DNA of 64,000 bases from Neodidymelliopsis sp. IMI 364377 (GCA_027946375.1 JAPEUT010000025.1:62001-126000); one strand, 5' to 3'. Positions 21,078-33,590 are shown, counted from the first letter of the stretch. Made by a program: numbers and translations. The notes: generated from the letters alone by a model not told the origin.

Positions 21078-22785
21078 ATGGCGTCTACCACACTGGTCGA
21101 GCAGCAAGGTCTGCGTGTAGCAGTAGAGGGCTGCGGCCATGGAGTGCTGCATGAGATCTACGCTTCAGTCGCAAAAGCTTGTGAGCTCAAAGGCTGGCCA
21201 GATGTCGACCTTCTCATTATCGGGGGAGATTTTCAGGTGCGCACCAGTTGCTACGAGCCTCAGTAGAATCATACTAATCGCGCAGGCTGTCCGCAATGCA
21301 TCCGACCTGAAAGCCGTTTCCATGCCCTCCAAGTACTACGATATGCACGACTTCCACGAATACTACGCAGGTTCTCGTACCGCACCCTACCTGACCATCT
21401 TCATTGGGGGAAACCACGAAGCAAGCAACTACTCGTGGGAGCTTTACTACGGGGGCTGGGCTGCGCCCAAGATCTACTACATGGGCGCTGCGAATGTGGT
21501 TCGGCTTGGACCTCTTCGTATTGCTGGACTGTCAGGCATCTGGAAAGGTTACAACTACAAGAAGCCTCACTATGAGCGCCTACCATACAACAGCGATGAT
21601 GTGAGGAGCATCTACCACGTCCGCGAACTGGACGTGCGCAAGCTGTTACAGATCAGGTCGCAAGTCGATGTTGGGCTGAGCCACGATTGGCCGCGCAGCA
21701 TGGAGTGGAAAGGCAACTACCGACAGCTATTCAAGTGGAAACCAGACTTTGAGCAGGAAGCGAAAGATGGCACGCTTGGAAGTGTTGCTGCCACGACTGT
21801 TCTGGAGCGGTTACGACCACCATATTGGTTTAGTGCTCACATGCATTGCAAGTTCAGCGGAGTCTGGCAGCATGAGGGCGGAGCAGAGCCGACGGTACCA
21901 GAAGCTGTTGCTAGCGAGCCCTCTACGGCAGTTAAAAATGATGGCGAGATCGACCTTGACATCGACGATGATGAGCCTGTGGTAGCACCGAAGAATGATG
22001 CCGAAATCGATCTTGATATGGACGACGATGATGTGGCATCGGCTCCAGTCGCGTCACCGGCCAAAGCTAAGCAGGCTGAGGAAGTCAATGGTCAGACAGT
22101 GGTTCCCGATGAAGTGAGGGATCTGTTGCCGGCTTCCTTTGCGCGATCGAACTTTGAGAAAGCAGAAACGTTACCATTTCCTGCGAGCATCACAAACAAG
22201 ACCACTAAATTCCTGGCACTTGATAAGTGCTTACCAAAGCGGAGTTTCCTACAGTTGTTGGAGATTACTCCTCACTCGCCCAGTGCTCTTCAAAGACCAC
22301 TGCAATTGGAATACGACACAGAGTGGCTCGCGATCACACGTGTATTCGCAAGCGATCTACAGGTTGGTGATCCCGATGTGCATGTGCCCACAGATAAAGG
22401 GGATGCCTATTATAGGCCTCTGATTGAAGAGCAAATAAACTGGGTCGAGGAAAACATCGTCAAACCTGGAAAGATGATCATACCGCACGATTTCGCACAG
22501 ACTGCGCCTATCTACGACCCGTCTCAAGGCATCCACGTTGAGGAAGAACCACATGAATACAGCAACCCACACACGCAAGCTTTCTGTGACTTGCTGCAGA
22601 TCCCTAATGCTTTCCACGCGTCGGAGGAGGAACGGGCAGAGCGTATCCAGGTTGGTCCCAGACTAGAGGAGCAACGAGCTGGCAGAGGCGGAAGAGGCGG
22701 AAGCAGAGGCGGTCACAGAGGTCGTGGGCGCGGTCGCGGACGAGGTCACGGTGGTGGAAGAGGACGCGGTCGCGGGCGCTGGTGA
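21078..22785 (+). CDS. dbr1: RNA lariat debranching enzyme Dbr1
   Basis: Exons are 21078..21236 and 21286..22785, giving 552 residues; the 49-bp intron has ATACTAATC. Dbr1 hydrolyses the 2'-5' branch of excised intron lariats in the nucleus. All metallophosphoesterase motifs are present: EGCGHG near the N-terminus, IIGGDFQ, IFIGGNHEASN, GLSHDWP and FSAHMHCKF. An acidic insert with repeated EIDLD and MDDDD blocks follows at about 270-320, then the DBR1 C-terminal domain (FLALDKCLPKRSFLQLLE). The end is an RGG tract of about 35 residues (GRGRGRGRGHGGGRGRGRGR), a likely RNA-binding tail found in filamentous fungal Dbr1 but not in the yeast enzyme. Confidence 0.96.
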
Positions 22786-24273
22786 CGAGTCTCCATAGAG
22801 ACACCTACTTCGTATCATACCGGCTACGTATCCTGTTGCGACAACAACTGCGCCCGTGAGAAAATTGAAGCCTTGCGCAGCGTACGTGGCTAGCACCCGT
22901 TAGCGACTCCACATGTCGAGATTTCGTGTTCCTTTGCATCTTGACATGACGGATGGCGCAGCTTAATATTCAGCGTTGTGGGTCCAGGGTTCGCGCGAAG
23001 GATGCAGTCCCTGCGCGATGATGTCGTTTTCGGCAGCGAGCCGGAGTTGAGACTGCACGACATGGAACTACACCGTATTTACATGGCAGTCTTCGGGTAG
23101 TCCTCGCAAATTTAAGGTTCATTGCAGTTGCTGGCAGCCAGAGACGGCAGACCGCAACGTCCGAACCGAAACAGCAATATTGAAAGCCAAGGCGTTGTGG
23201 AGGCTGTGAAATGGTTGTCTCTCGACCTACGTCATTGGCTACAAATACGGATATGTCCTCGTGCGCAACACCAACGGTCAGAGACAGCGAATCGAAGTGT
23301 ACAGGCAGGTGTGTGGGAGGGTGTGGGACGGTTTAGAGAGCCCATCTACAATCTGATAAAGCAAAGATAGACGAGTGTGGTGTTTATGCGGAGAAGATGT
23401 TGATCGCGCTGATCTTGCACATGCTGCCACGCTGCTCTGAGGTTGACTCACCAGACTGTGGCGAGAGAGTTGCGCGTGCGCTTTGCAATCCACGGACCAA
23501 ATCTGTAAAGAATCGATGGATCATCCTGACCATGTCCAAACTTCGTAACAGCAGCGCTGCGTTGGGTTCGGTCTCCGACTCAGCGAACGTCCGTAGACGC
23601 CTTGGAGGCAAAAGCTGCAACAAAGGACAAGAGTCTCGGGGATGCGTTCGCTGCTATTTCGGGCTCTCAACGTGTCCGAGGCTTCGCGGCAGCGTCCGCA
23701 CGAATCGTTATTGTCAGCAGCCCGGCCTGCAGCGGGCAGGGTCTGTCAAAATGCACGTCTTCTAGACCCCACCGACGTAATCCCTGCCTTTAGTTTTGCC
23801 CGTTAGGCTTCGAGACCTGAGCGATCGGCACAGGAGGACCCTGATCAAGCCTGTGAACATTGCGTCCGCATGTTCGTCGTCTGGACACGCCGCGTGCATG
23901 GTAAAGTTAAAAAGTCTGCTCCGCCCCGGTCGTGCGAGGCTCCTGCTTTGTTATTTCCAATAAAGATATATCCGTTCGCTCAACTATTCGTTCGCTCCTC
24001 GAACTCCAGTCGCACGACTTTGTTGCAGGCCTCACCGTCTTGTGCTACTACACCTACATATTGCTACCACGCGACACTACCAGGTCTGGACCGTTGCACT
24101 ACCCGGCCCCTGAAGACGTCCTCGACACCGCTACGGTGACATAGTACATAAACTCCAACGCCCTTACTTCCTGGAAAAGTATATCTCTTGAAGTCCAACA
24201 AACACTATCTACCTTTCGCCTCTCAAACCACCAATATCATATACCTTTCGTCGACACTCCACATCTGCCAACA
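22786..24273. other. Intergenic region, dbr1 / small protein
   Basis: About 1.5 kb. Short frames (for example 23397-23765) overlap without motif or credible start. The last 120 bp before 24274 are C/A-rich with CTTTCGCC and CCAACA stretches typical of a fungal leader. Nothing else can be supported. Confidence 0.4.
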
Positions 24274-24531
24274 ATGGCCTCCAAGTTTGTCGAAAACCTC
24301 GAGGAGGTTCCCATCACGCACCCCCACCTCAACGTCAGCCTGGATGATATCTTAGCTGAAGAAGGCCGAAAGAGGTCTGACTCTCAGTCTTCAGCGAGCT
24401 CAAACAGCAACGGACGATCCGGGAGCGAGAGCGCACAAAGCCCAACAAGCCCTACTCACGGGAGCCACCTGGGATCCATCAAGAGGCGTGCCTTCACGCT
24501 GGGAAGCAAGAAGATCCGTCGCGCGACCTGA
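24274..24531 (+). CDS. Small hypothetical protein, 85 residues
   Basis: A single exon with a strong start context (CCAACAATGGCC). The protein begins MASKFVENLEEVPITHPHLN and DDILAEEGRKR, has a Ser/Asn/Gly-rich middle (about 33-65) and ends in a basic block IKRRAFTLGSKKIRRAT. No membrane segment or signal is present. The ordered acidic start, disordered middle and basic end look like a real short fungal protein, but I do not recognise a family and assign no function. A pyrimidine-rich leader supports transcription from the plus strand. Confidence 0.6.
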   Translation: MASKFVENLEEVPITHPHLNVSLDDILAEEGRKRSDSQSSASSNSNGRSGSESAQSPTSPTHGSHLGSIKRRAFTLGSKKIRRAT

Positions 24532-25114
24532 ATAATGACCTGAAGAAGCGGCGCGCAATCTATTTACGATTTCATGATATGATACGACACGACATGCCAG
24601 CAAGCGTTCTCACGACATGCGAATTCTCGACCAAGCGTTGGAAGAGGGTTGCCATTCTTAATGTGGCCTATTAGGGCCTGTCGATAGTGTTGCTGAGCAT
24701 GCGCCATGCTCCTGCCGCCTCACTGATACCATCAATCAATTGGTGAGGGTATGAAGGCGGACTGTGGCGAGAAGAGGAGGAATGCCAATCTGGAGGTAGC
24801 GATTTCGATTCTGGGGTCGCTTTGAAGGAGCAACGAAAGCAAAAAGGAAGGCAGCTTTCATAATTTACGCTACTCTTTAATGTAAACTTTCGCACCGCAC
24901 ATCTTTATTGACACGCAGTTGTGATGCTTCCTGCGTTTTCTACTCATTCTCCATCTACTCCTTCCCTTCGTCTAGCCTCCCACTTGGCGAGTATGCTAGC
25001 AAGACCATACTTTCCCAATCTTACTGCTCTCAACTACCCGGATCCAGATCTCTAATCATCTACACCTCATTGTATACCTACACAGACAAGACACCGCAAC
25101 CTCTTACCATAACG
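24532..25114. other. Intergenic region
   Basis: 583 bp between two plus-strand genes; probable terminator of the first and promoter of the second. Nothing else is recognisable. Confidence 0.4.
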
Positions 25115-26230
25115 ATGAGCAACTCAACACCCACACCTCTAATCGCAACCCTAGAATCCTTCCTCTCGCCCAGCATACCTACACACACAAGCCAAGCCGC
25201 GCCCGCCACCCATCTCCTCCCACCACCCACTCTGTCCAAACTCAAGAATCTCGGCCAACCCCGCGTCCGCGATATGCGTACCCTCTCCCACACGACGCAA
25301 GTCATCTCGCACTTGCCTATCCCAGCTTGCCCACAGACGTGCGCGAAACTCAACGATGCGCTTGATGCGGGGATCCGCATGCAGAGCGACAAGATGGCGG
25401 CTCTGGCGCTGCTTCCGGGTGGAGAAGGACAGGGGAAGGACGCGGCGAGAGAGTTGCAGAGGTGTGTTGTGAAGCTGAAATTTGTGGGTGGTGTTGTTGC
25501 CGTGGGAAGGGCGGGGGAAGGAATATTGGGTGCTGGGTTTGAGGAGGTCTGGGGGACGGCAGTGAGGTTTGGGGTTCCTATTGTGGTGAGAGGAGTGTGG
25601 CCGACGGACTCTGAGGTCAGTTGTGGACTGCAATCTGAGAGGATCGGTGAATGATGGCTCATGAGGTGTTGACGTGCGCAGATTACAGAGTATACGCAAG
25701 GTTTACCTGACGGCGTCGTTGCTCCGCTTGTTACGCATATGCATACGGCACATACCACATCGCCAATACCGGTCTTGCGTCTTTACTTCAACGGAGTATT
25801 CGACCACTATCCAAGTCTGCGGTTAGTTCTCGCTCACCCAGGCTCACTACCCTCGTTTCTTCCTCGAATCGAAACAATGCTAGACAGCATACCCGATACC
25901 GATAAACCGAAGCGCAGTTTCCTCGATGTCTGGCAACACAACATCTACCTCACAACCGCCGACGCCCTGGATCTGTCGAGTATGCGAATGTTGCTGGAGC
26001 AGATCCCTATAGATCGCGTGCTGTATGCTAGCAACTATCCATCAGAAGAGAGAGACAAGGAATTGATGACGAAAATGAGAGAAAGCGACTTCTTGACTGA
26101 AGAAGAGTGGGAAAGACTGGCGTGGAGGAATGCAGAGCAGTTGTTTAAACTGAAAGGGGGAGAAAGAGGACCCTACAACGCCAACACGAAGACGATTGCG
26201 AAGCCTGGGCAGCACGCGCTACTTGTGTGA
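25115..26230 (+). CDS. Amidohydrolase-2 family homologue with degenerate active site
   Basis: Exons are 25115..25615 and 25682..26230, giving 349 residues; the intron is 66 bp. The fold matches the ACMSD/6-methylsalicylate decarboxylase group of amidohydrolases: KLNDALDAGIRMQSDKMAAL, then RELQRCVVKLKFVGGVV, then GVFDHYPSLRLVLAHPG and a C-terminal helix ending the barrel. Those enzymes need an N-terminal HxH, a His after strand 5, a second His and an Asp. Here no HxH is visible at the N-terminus, the strand-5 His is Arg159 (PIVVRGVWP), H219 in LAHPG is kept, and the final Asp is Asn285 (YASNYPSEE). Zn-dependent decarboxylation is therefore unlikely. It may be a pseudoenzyme or have an altered activity. 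Confidence 0.75.
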
Positions 26231-26465
26231 CAGTTCTCCAGGCTCTTGAGTTGCCTGCCATCCACATACAACTCACCTAGACATTATCAGTAACCCCTAG
26301 ACTCATCAACACCACGTTACTCGTTTACATCAACCTCATGAATCAATATCCCGTGCATTCGTGACTGTCTACGCGCTCAGCTTAAACGCCTTCCAGATCA
26401 TGACTCCAAAACTAGTGGTATCTTTGTATCCCCCGCCCCATCGCTCAGCTGACTGGCAACCCCGT

Positions 26466-26913
26466 TTATTTCTTGCCAGACTTCTTGATGCCCTGCTGTC
26501 CTGTGTTCATGGGTCCCTTGCCCTTAGCCTTGCCGGCCATCTCCTCACGAGCCTTCTTGTCTGTGGTGTTGTTAGCGTCGGTATCCACGTCTATAGGTTG
26601 CTTGAACGTTGAATGTAGCGGTGATGTGACAAGGCTGAGAGGCTCGCTGGGCGACAGCGAGACCGCGGAGGTCGAGGATATGTGCGAGAGGTGGGTACGC
26701 ACCGGCCATCTGCTTAGCCTTGAAGGCGATATCCTCCTCGTCGAGGTCCTGGGCGGGCTTCTTCTTGGGCTTCTTGTTGTGAATGGGGTTTGTACCGGCT
26801 TTTGCTTATCGTCAGCACAGATATTCCCCTTACTCGTATTAAAAACAGCACTCGTATAGCGCTGCGTATGTCAGTAAAAAGGCAAATCACTTACCTCCCT
26901 GTCCTGAAGGCAT
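26466..26913 (-). CDS. tma7: Translation machinery-associated protein Tma7
   Basis: Minus-strand exons are 26895..26913, 26703..26798 and 26466..26560, giving 69 residues. Tma7 is a small, highly basic ribosome-associated protein. The N-terminus MPSGQGAGTNP, the middle DLDEEDIAFKAKQMADKKAR and the C-terminus GIKKSGKK match the family from end to end. Introns are 96 and 142 bp. In the second, the donor is GTGCGT and the acceptor CCACAG, rejoining KQMA to DKKAREE. No other start is possible without losing the conserved MPSGQG. Confidence 0.94.
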
Positions 26914-28296
26914 CTTGAATATACTAGCTGCTGCTACGCGTTGGGTATTCGTGAAGTTGTTGGAGTCGCGATTATTTTGTGAGGAGGCGTGGATGCGGCT
27001 AGTTAGTGGCGGGCGGTGAGGAGGGGTCTCGAAGGCCAAGGCCCGCGAGGAAAAGTGGCTAAGCGGGGCAAACTACGCCGGGGCCTTTCATGTGCTCACA
27101 TAGTTCACGTGATCTTGGGTCATGTGTAGGAAGGAGTAGGTAAGCAGATGTGAGGTTTGGGCTCAATGTCACTTAAGGGGTCGCAATCAGCTAAAATGAG
27201 TTTTATCTCGTTTGGAGGGGATTATTGATGTTCACGTGCGCGGGATGTTATGGGTTGCTCATGTGAAGTTCATGCAAGTGAATCCCCTCATTTCGGTTCA
27301 CAGACTCACAGCGCCTTCCCAATGACCTTGCACCTGCGTCGAGTTTCCCAAATGTGAATGGTTGTGGCGGCTCCCTGTCGCTACCAACATCCTCTTCAAT
27401 GCACCAGTACGTGCTATTGTGTGCCGTTTTCCGGGTTGTCTATCGCGTCGAGGGACTGGCGCAGGAAGCTACCATTCCTAACATCAACGCCTCAACGCCC
27501 CATTTTATTCGGGTAGTATCCACTCTTGCAACGCATCAGCATCAATTCAACATTCGGCAATTAAGTCAAAATGTCTACTGCTCGGCGACTTTGAGTGTCG
27601 TGATGAACGCCCGGTAAAATACTCATCAACACTGGCAACGACAGTCCACACCTTGGTACACAGAGCTGAGAACAAGAAGCCCAGACATCCGCCAAAAGCT
27701 TTCTTCCGCCGCACTCATGCCCTGGCAAGGCTTGTGTGGGAGCCGCGGACAGGAAGTACTGCTTCTTCGGGGCCATTTGCCCGCTCCTCCTAGCCATCTT
27801 TCGGCTAGTCGGTATGCTAGACGTCGCTTCGATGTCACACCGAGCAGGTCATCCCCGGAAGACGCTCGTTCAGCCTCTAGTCTTGGCCCTTCATTCGTGG
27901 AAAATCCAACACAAGATCTTCCATCCTTCATGTGGAGTATCGACAGATAAGATGAGTGTAGGACGGGGCCCCAGATTCGGTCGGTATGGGGTCCTGGAAA
28001 CTAGTTGGCTCTAGAGCAAGCTTTTGCTGTTGTATTGGCACGGTGATTCGTGTGATAATGCTCGGGAGGCGGGATTGTGGGGTTCTAGCACATGGTTATG
28101 GCGTCCCGACTCCATGGGGTTGACATGGTACGGTAGCGCGCTCCGTGCTTGCAGTGTTGTATATATGAGACCTTGATTGACCCTTTCCTCGACGACTACG
28201 AACACTCGCTGTGTCCTTTGCGGAGTTCTAGTCGAAAACCCCTTTGACAAGAGTCACCACTTTGAACGACTACACATCAGAACACTAACCGCAATC
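26914..28296. other. Intergenic region, tma7 / sugar transporter
   Basis: 1.38 kb between divergent genes. Frames at 27354-27617 and 27626-27931 carry no motif. Several CACGTG/TCACGTG-like hexamers occur (near 27107 and 27232), but with no clear pattern. Nothing more is supported. Confidence 0.4.
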
Positions 28297-29964
28297 ATGG
28301 TGACCTCCAAGAGAGCGTACAACTGGTAGGTCACAGTCGCTTCCTTCGACATGAGCCGTGTTGACATCCATCAGGTACATATCCCTCGTTGCAGCATCTT
28401 GCATGGTGCTCTACGGATACGATGCCTCAGTCTTCAACGCCGTCCAGGGATCGAAGAACTGGGTCAAGTACTTCAATCATCCCGATGCCAACACCATTGG
28501 CGCCATCAATACTGCATACACTGTCGGAGCTGTCGTAGCTGGTTTCTTCCTGGGTGGTCCTCTGGCTGATTTCGCTGGGCGTCGCGTTGGCATGGCCACT
28601 GGATCCGTTCTCGTCATCATCGCTACCTTCATGCAAACATTTGCGCCCCGTGGAAACATCGGTGTCTTCATTGCTGGTCGCGTCATCATTGGTCTGGGTC
28701 AAGGTCTTGCACTGAGTAAGTTTTGTCTGACTGCAGCACGTGTTCGCGGACTAACGCTCTATTAGCTGCTGGTCCTATCTACATCGGTGAACTTGCGCCC
28801 CCTGAGATTCGAGGAAAGATCATGTCTTTCTGGCAGATGTTCTACTCCGTCGGTTCCTTCATCGCGTACTGGGTCAACTTCGCATGCTCCAAGCACCCCC
28901 AGAAGCTCGGCGAGTGGGACTGGAGGATGGTTGTCATATTCCAGATCCTCATGCCCATAATCATTCTGTCGCAGATTTTCTTCATTCCCGAATCACCCCG
29001 CTGGTTCATTCAGAAGAACAAGAACTACGAAGGCGCTAAGAAGTCACTGATGCGTGTTCGCGATTCTGAGCAGGAGGTCGACGACGAGCTGACCATCATC
29101 CGCGAGGCTATCGAATTCGAGGCTGAGGCCATCTCCAGTGGTTACTCTGCTCTCTGGAAGGACAAGTCTGTCCGCAAGCGCATGTACATTGCCATGATCA
29201 TCAACGCTGGTCAGCAGGTTACCGGACAGGGCACACTCAACTCGTACAGCACCATTATCTACAAGAAGGTCTTCAAGTCTGCCGACACCGTCGCTCTTAT
29301 CAACGCTCTCAACGCTACATTCAGTATCCTATTCACTCTCAATGCGACCTGGACTGTCGACCGCTTTGGTCGCAAGTTCCTGTTCATCGTCGGTGGTATT
29401 GGTATGGGTTTGTGCATGGTCCTTGCCGCCACCGTTGAGACGCAAACTCCAACCATCGACGGTGCTAAGACGCAACCTGTCGGTATTGCGATCGTCTTCC
29501 TCATGTTCTTGTTCGCTTTCTTCTGTAAGTCACTACCACTTCAATCACTTACCCTAAACCTGACTAACATACCACTAGACAAGCCATCCTGGGGCGCCAC
29601 CGTCTGGATCTACACCGCCGAGATCTTCTCGATGAACGTTCGCGCCCAAGCCGTCGGCATGTGCTCGCAAACCCAGAACGTCGCCAACTCCATTGTGCAG
29701 CAGTTCTTCCCGCTTTTCCTCCAAAACGAGGGCTTCTACGCCTTTTACATGTTTGCGGGTATAAACATCCTGCTCGCTGCTTTTGTCTGGTTCTTTGTGC
29801 CTGAGACCAAGAAGGTCGGACTCGAGGAGATGGACGCCATGTTTGGTGGAGCCAACCACATTGATGGCGGCGCTGAGCTCGACGCAAAGGCCCACACTAC
29901 ACATGAGGAGTATATTGTCAACCCCGAGGAGAAGAACGCTGCTATTGAGCGCAAGTCGGCCTAA
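28297..29964 (+). CDS. MFS sugar transporter
   Basis: Exons are 28297..28325, 28375..28715, 28766..29524 and 29579..29964, giving 504 residues with about 12 hydrophobic segments. It belongs to the sugar porter subfamily of the major facilitator superfamily. The signatures are DFAGRRVGM after TM2, IAGRVIIGLGQG in TM4, PIYIGELAPPEIRG, PESPRWFIQK before the central loop, DRFGRKFLF after TM8 and VPETKKVGLEEMD after TM12. Substrate (hexose, lactose-type or other sugar) cannot be read from sequence. The GQQVTGQGTLNSYSTI segment in TM7 carries the paired Gln typical of sugar binding. Introns are 49, 50 and 54 bp with CTAAC branch sites. Confidence 0.94.
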
Positions 29965-30743
29965 GTGGTTGTATGTTTTACGATTATCATGATTCGTTGT
30001 TGACGATTGGTTATATGGATTGCGTGCTCCTAGCCTGTGGCTATTATGAGATGACTTCTGTCTACTGAAATTCAATAACGAAAATACTTTCACACTTCAT
30101 TTATTCTTATTGCTTGATTTTCTCTATATCCAACGAGTTCTTATCACAGATGAAGAATGTGTTTAACTAATTCGTAAACTTCTTCTCGTCTTATTACTCA
30201 CCATGTGCAGTTCACTACTTCTTCACCAGCCTACAACGTGGGACAACGAGACGTAGCTTCTATAATCATCCGCCCGGATTTAGAAAAAGCCTGGAATTGC
30301 GAAACCGAGACGATTCAAAACGATATGCACGAAGAGAGAGTAGGCGTTTCGAGAGAAGAGAAAGAGGCGTGGGGCTTGTAGGCACAGAAGGAGAACAGAA
30401 AAGAAGTCGACGATTATTCGATGAGGACAAGAAAGCGCTTTGATTGATTCAAACAGCACTCGTACAACCATGGAAGAGGCTAATAGGCAATGCGCGCATT
30501 GAGGCCCAAAACAGTATTGTCCATCCTTCATGGTGCAAGAGCAATGAAGAAGGGGGAAATACCATCGTAGCTCCAATTGGTGTTCTAGACACTATAGGTT
30601 GGTTCTGAAAACCTTTTCTGTGCCCCACTTGTGCCCATAGAAGGATGCGCGCGTCGTAGCGAGAGATTGGAAACAGAACCCCCCTCGCGACTTTTGTAAA
30701 ACACTATATATAACACTTAAACCACCATCCTGTCATCAAATCA
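29965..30743. other. Intergenic region upstream of tRNA-Leu
   Basis: 779 bp with the transporter 3' end and the tRNA 5' flank. AT-rich just before the tRNA (CACTATATATAACAC). No gene is visible. Confidence 0.45.
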
Positions 30744-30857
30744 GGTGAGGTGGCCGAGTTGGTTATGGCGCCAGGTTAAGGTTCTCCTCCTTAGCATTGC
30801 TTAGCAATAAGCTTCCTGGTCACGAAAGTGGCGCGGGTTCGAGTCCCGTCCTCATCA
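30744..30857 (+). tRNA. tRNA-Leu(AAG) with intron
   Basis: Acceptor stem GGTGAGG pairs with CCTCATC (one G-T pair), followed by discriminator A. D arm GCC/GGC, anticodon stem CCAGG/CCTGG, a variable arm CAC-GAAA-GTG as expected for leucine, and T arm GCGGG-TTCGAGT-CCCGT. The loop TTAAGG gives anticodon AAG. A 32-nt intron (30782-30813) sits one base after the anticodon, the canonical position. The mature length is 82 nt before CCA addition. The internal boxes A (TGGCCGAGTTGG) and B (GGTTCGAGTCC) are present. Confidence 0.95.
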
Positions 30858-31179
30858 GCATTCGTTCGACCACAGTCGAGCTATCCAGGATATATTTTTT
30901 TGCATTCTTATATGGCCGGATTGCCAAGATGGCTAGGTTTTTGCTGTTTTCGGCTAGAGGCGCGCTAGTGTGGTCTACCTTTGTCAGCATCCAGTCCAGC
31001 GATAGAGCGATTCAGAATGGGTTTTTTACACTCACAGTGCCTCAGGCGTGTGTTAATACAGCAGTCTGTGTTGCTGAGTATTACCTCCTTTTCTGGGGCT
31101 GCTCACGTTGTTGCCTGAAAAGAAATGTGTGCTGTGAAATGCTCATCTGAGCTCGCTTCGTCGTTGATTATTATCTACC
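30858..31179. other. Intergenic region, tRNA-Leu / pol4 3' end
   Basis: 322 bp holding the T7 run listed separately and the pol4 3' flank. The open frame across it has no motif. Confidence 0.4.
30895..30901 (+). terminator. RNA polymerase III terminator of tRNA-Leu
   Basis: A run of seven T begins 37 nt after the tRNA end, the first strong oligo-T signal downstream. Confidence 0.7.
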
Positions 31180-33590
31180 TCAGCATATCCTCTCATGGGG
31201 CTCCCTCCATGGCACTCCAAGAACCTCAAAGACCTTCCTCTCGCTCCGTCCCTCTACAAGTACCCCCTCGTTCAGCTTCTCTCCACGTCGTCCACGCTTG
31301 ACGTCCTTATACAACCCCTTCTGGTTGAGCCGCATGCCCTTCTTTCTCGCCAACAACCTCATACTCCGGTTGAAAATGTCGTTGCCAGTGAAGTAAATTA
31401 ACGCAGCGCCCATCTCGTACTCCGGCACCACGAGAAAGTCTATGCGCCGCCAAACGGTAGAGTTGGGGAGACATGAAGCACCGTGCCATTTCGTACCGGT
31501 GGGATCGTTGGAGCGTGACGTTGCGAGGGACACTTTGAGGAAGTCTGTCTTGAAAAGATAAGGAACAAGCGTGTCGAAGACAACAGTGCGTATCTGAGAA
31601 AGAGGTGCACCGGATCGTGTAATGATCATGTCGATGTCGCCCGAATCTTGAGCACCCCGTCGGTAGCTGCCCATGATTGTTGCCTCAAACTTGGAGCCGA
31701 TCTTTTTAAGGGCCTTGATAACGACAGCACCGTGAGCTGCAACTTCTGCGCGCGGAATTCGAGAGTTGAAATCGTTGTAGTGCTCCAGACCAACCTTCTG
31801 GCTTTCTGTAAGTTTTGCTTTTATGAGCAAGTCCTCCAACGTGCGATGTCCGGCCTGCATCCACTTATTCGCTTGCACCAAACCAGCACCGTAGACGCCC
31901 AGGAAAAGGCGAAAGACCTGATCTAGCGGGTCGTCTTTTGTATTGTCCAGCTTGCGAAGCCGATTCGTCAAGACAATCTCCTCGATCTTCTCGGCAAGTC
32001 TAGAACCAATAAACGGTAGAGCTGCAGCTTCTTTTGCTGTGCTAATCTTGACTGTTTGTTTCTTGAGTGTAGTCACACCTCGACGGTACGCCAATGTTCG
32101 CCACTGGTCTTGCATCTGATCATAGTGCCTGCCCATCTCCGCAAGTATCTCTATCGTTCGAGCATTGGGGTTCTGAGAAGAGTATCCGCCAGTACTCGGG
32201 TCCATACACTGAAACCCACTTTGATCAAAGCCTTTCTTTGTTGTCCGAGTAGACGCAGACTTGTTCAAGGCAGCGGTAGACTTGTTTCGGGATCTTGTAG
32301 ACACTCCCACAGACTCGTCATCAGTATCTGAGCCGTCACTATCACCTGCACCGCTGACACTTGGTGTAGGTGAGCCATCATCGTCGTCATCATCGATAGG
32401 TAAATGTGCGACAGCCCTGGTCTCGCGGATAGCTTGCAGAAGCTCGTCTCCAAACGAAGTGCCAGGGATCACAGCTTTAGGCGCTTCTTCGACTGGCTCC
32501 GATGAAGGCATTACAAAGCTGTCTTCGACTCTGTCTTGGTACGGGCTCTCGGGAACCTTCTCGATCGGTGGACTCGGAAATGAGCTGCCCTCCGTAGGTA
32601 CAGAGTCGGTTTTTTGGGACGGTATTGCGTCCTTCTGCTTCTTTGGTGGCCTGATCTTGAGTGATGTTTGTGATTCATCTGATCCCTTAGGGGCTGTTGC
32701 AGCGTTGTTCATTTGGTTTGCCTGGATCCGCTGAGGTGTGCCCTTGACGCAAAATCGTGGAGCCGACGGGTCCATGAGTGTGCCGAATTGTATACATTGC
32801 GGTATGTAAGGGTCGAACTTTGCTAACACTACCCTTTTCTGCATCTCATCAGCAAGAGTAAAGTAGTAGGTCGCAACTGACGCACTGGAAAGCCAGCTCG
32901 GTTGAGATGCCGTAGCAATTGCGTGTAGGTGTAATTGGCATCTTCTACCAGCACATGTGTAATGTCATCTCTCCACTTATTCACCCAGGCTGCTCCGAGT
33001 TGTATCACTTTGTGAATGCGCGTGCGCCGTACCATACTGATATCATCGTTGGGATAGAAGTACACAATTTTGCCTTGTAATAATTGCTTGGACTCAGGCT
33101 CGAGTTTGATGTTGTCTGCTGGCTTGACGTTCTTCCCATTCTTCAGCTCCCGCGGCACAACGCCCATCTGCTTGTAGAATGGTACATGATCGATCCCAGT
33201 CACATCAGGTAAAGATGTGACTCGATTCATACTACTGTTTGCATCGCCCTTGGTGTGAGATAATTGCCGTGCTCGTGGCTTAGTGACTGGAAAGCTCTGC
33301 GTCAAGTCCAACTCGGGAGCAGTAGCAGAACGGGTCAAAGTCTTAATCTCCTCTCGCATGACTGACCGCCGACGTGTTGCATGTTGCTCAAAGTCTGCCT
33401 TCACTTCTTTCGGCGTTGGTCCTAAGAAGCTGCTAGGGTGTCGAATGAGCCTTGGTACTGGCGATTCGGCCAACGCACGCTCGATTTCTTCCGCAATCTC
33501 ATCGTCACAGCTTGCTTCATCATCTGAGAGATCCAACAGACGTTGCTCTTCAAAGTATGCTTTCTTGGCTGCGAGCTCGTTGTCCGACAT
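31180..33590 (-). CDS. pol4: X-family DNA polymerase (Pol4/Pol lambda-mu type)
   Basis: Minus-strand exons are 32886..33590 and 31180..32838, giving 787 residues; the 47-bp intron joins RAGFP to KRVVLAKF. This family fills gaps during non-homologous end joining and base excision repair. A BRCT domain spans about 165-265 (KIVYFYPNDDISMVRR, GAAWVNKWRDDITHVLV). A Ser/Asp-rich linker follows (about 270-430), with DDDDDDG at 384-390. The 8-kDa helix-hairpin-helix region carries ALPFIGSRLAEKIEEI. The polymerase core has the catalytic triad D636 and D638 in SGDIDMIIT and D702 in WRRIDFLVV, and the YFTGND finger. It is larger than yeast Pol4 (582) mainly because of the linker. Confidence 0.94.
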
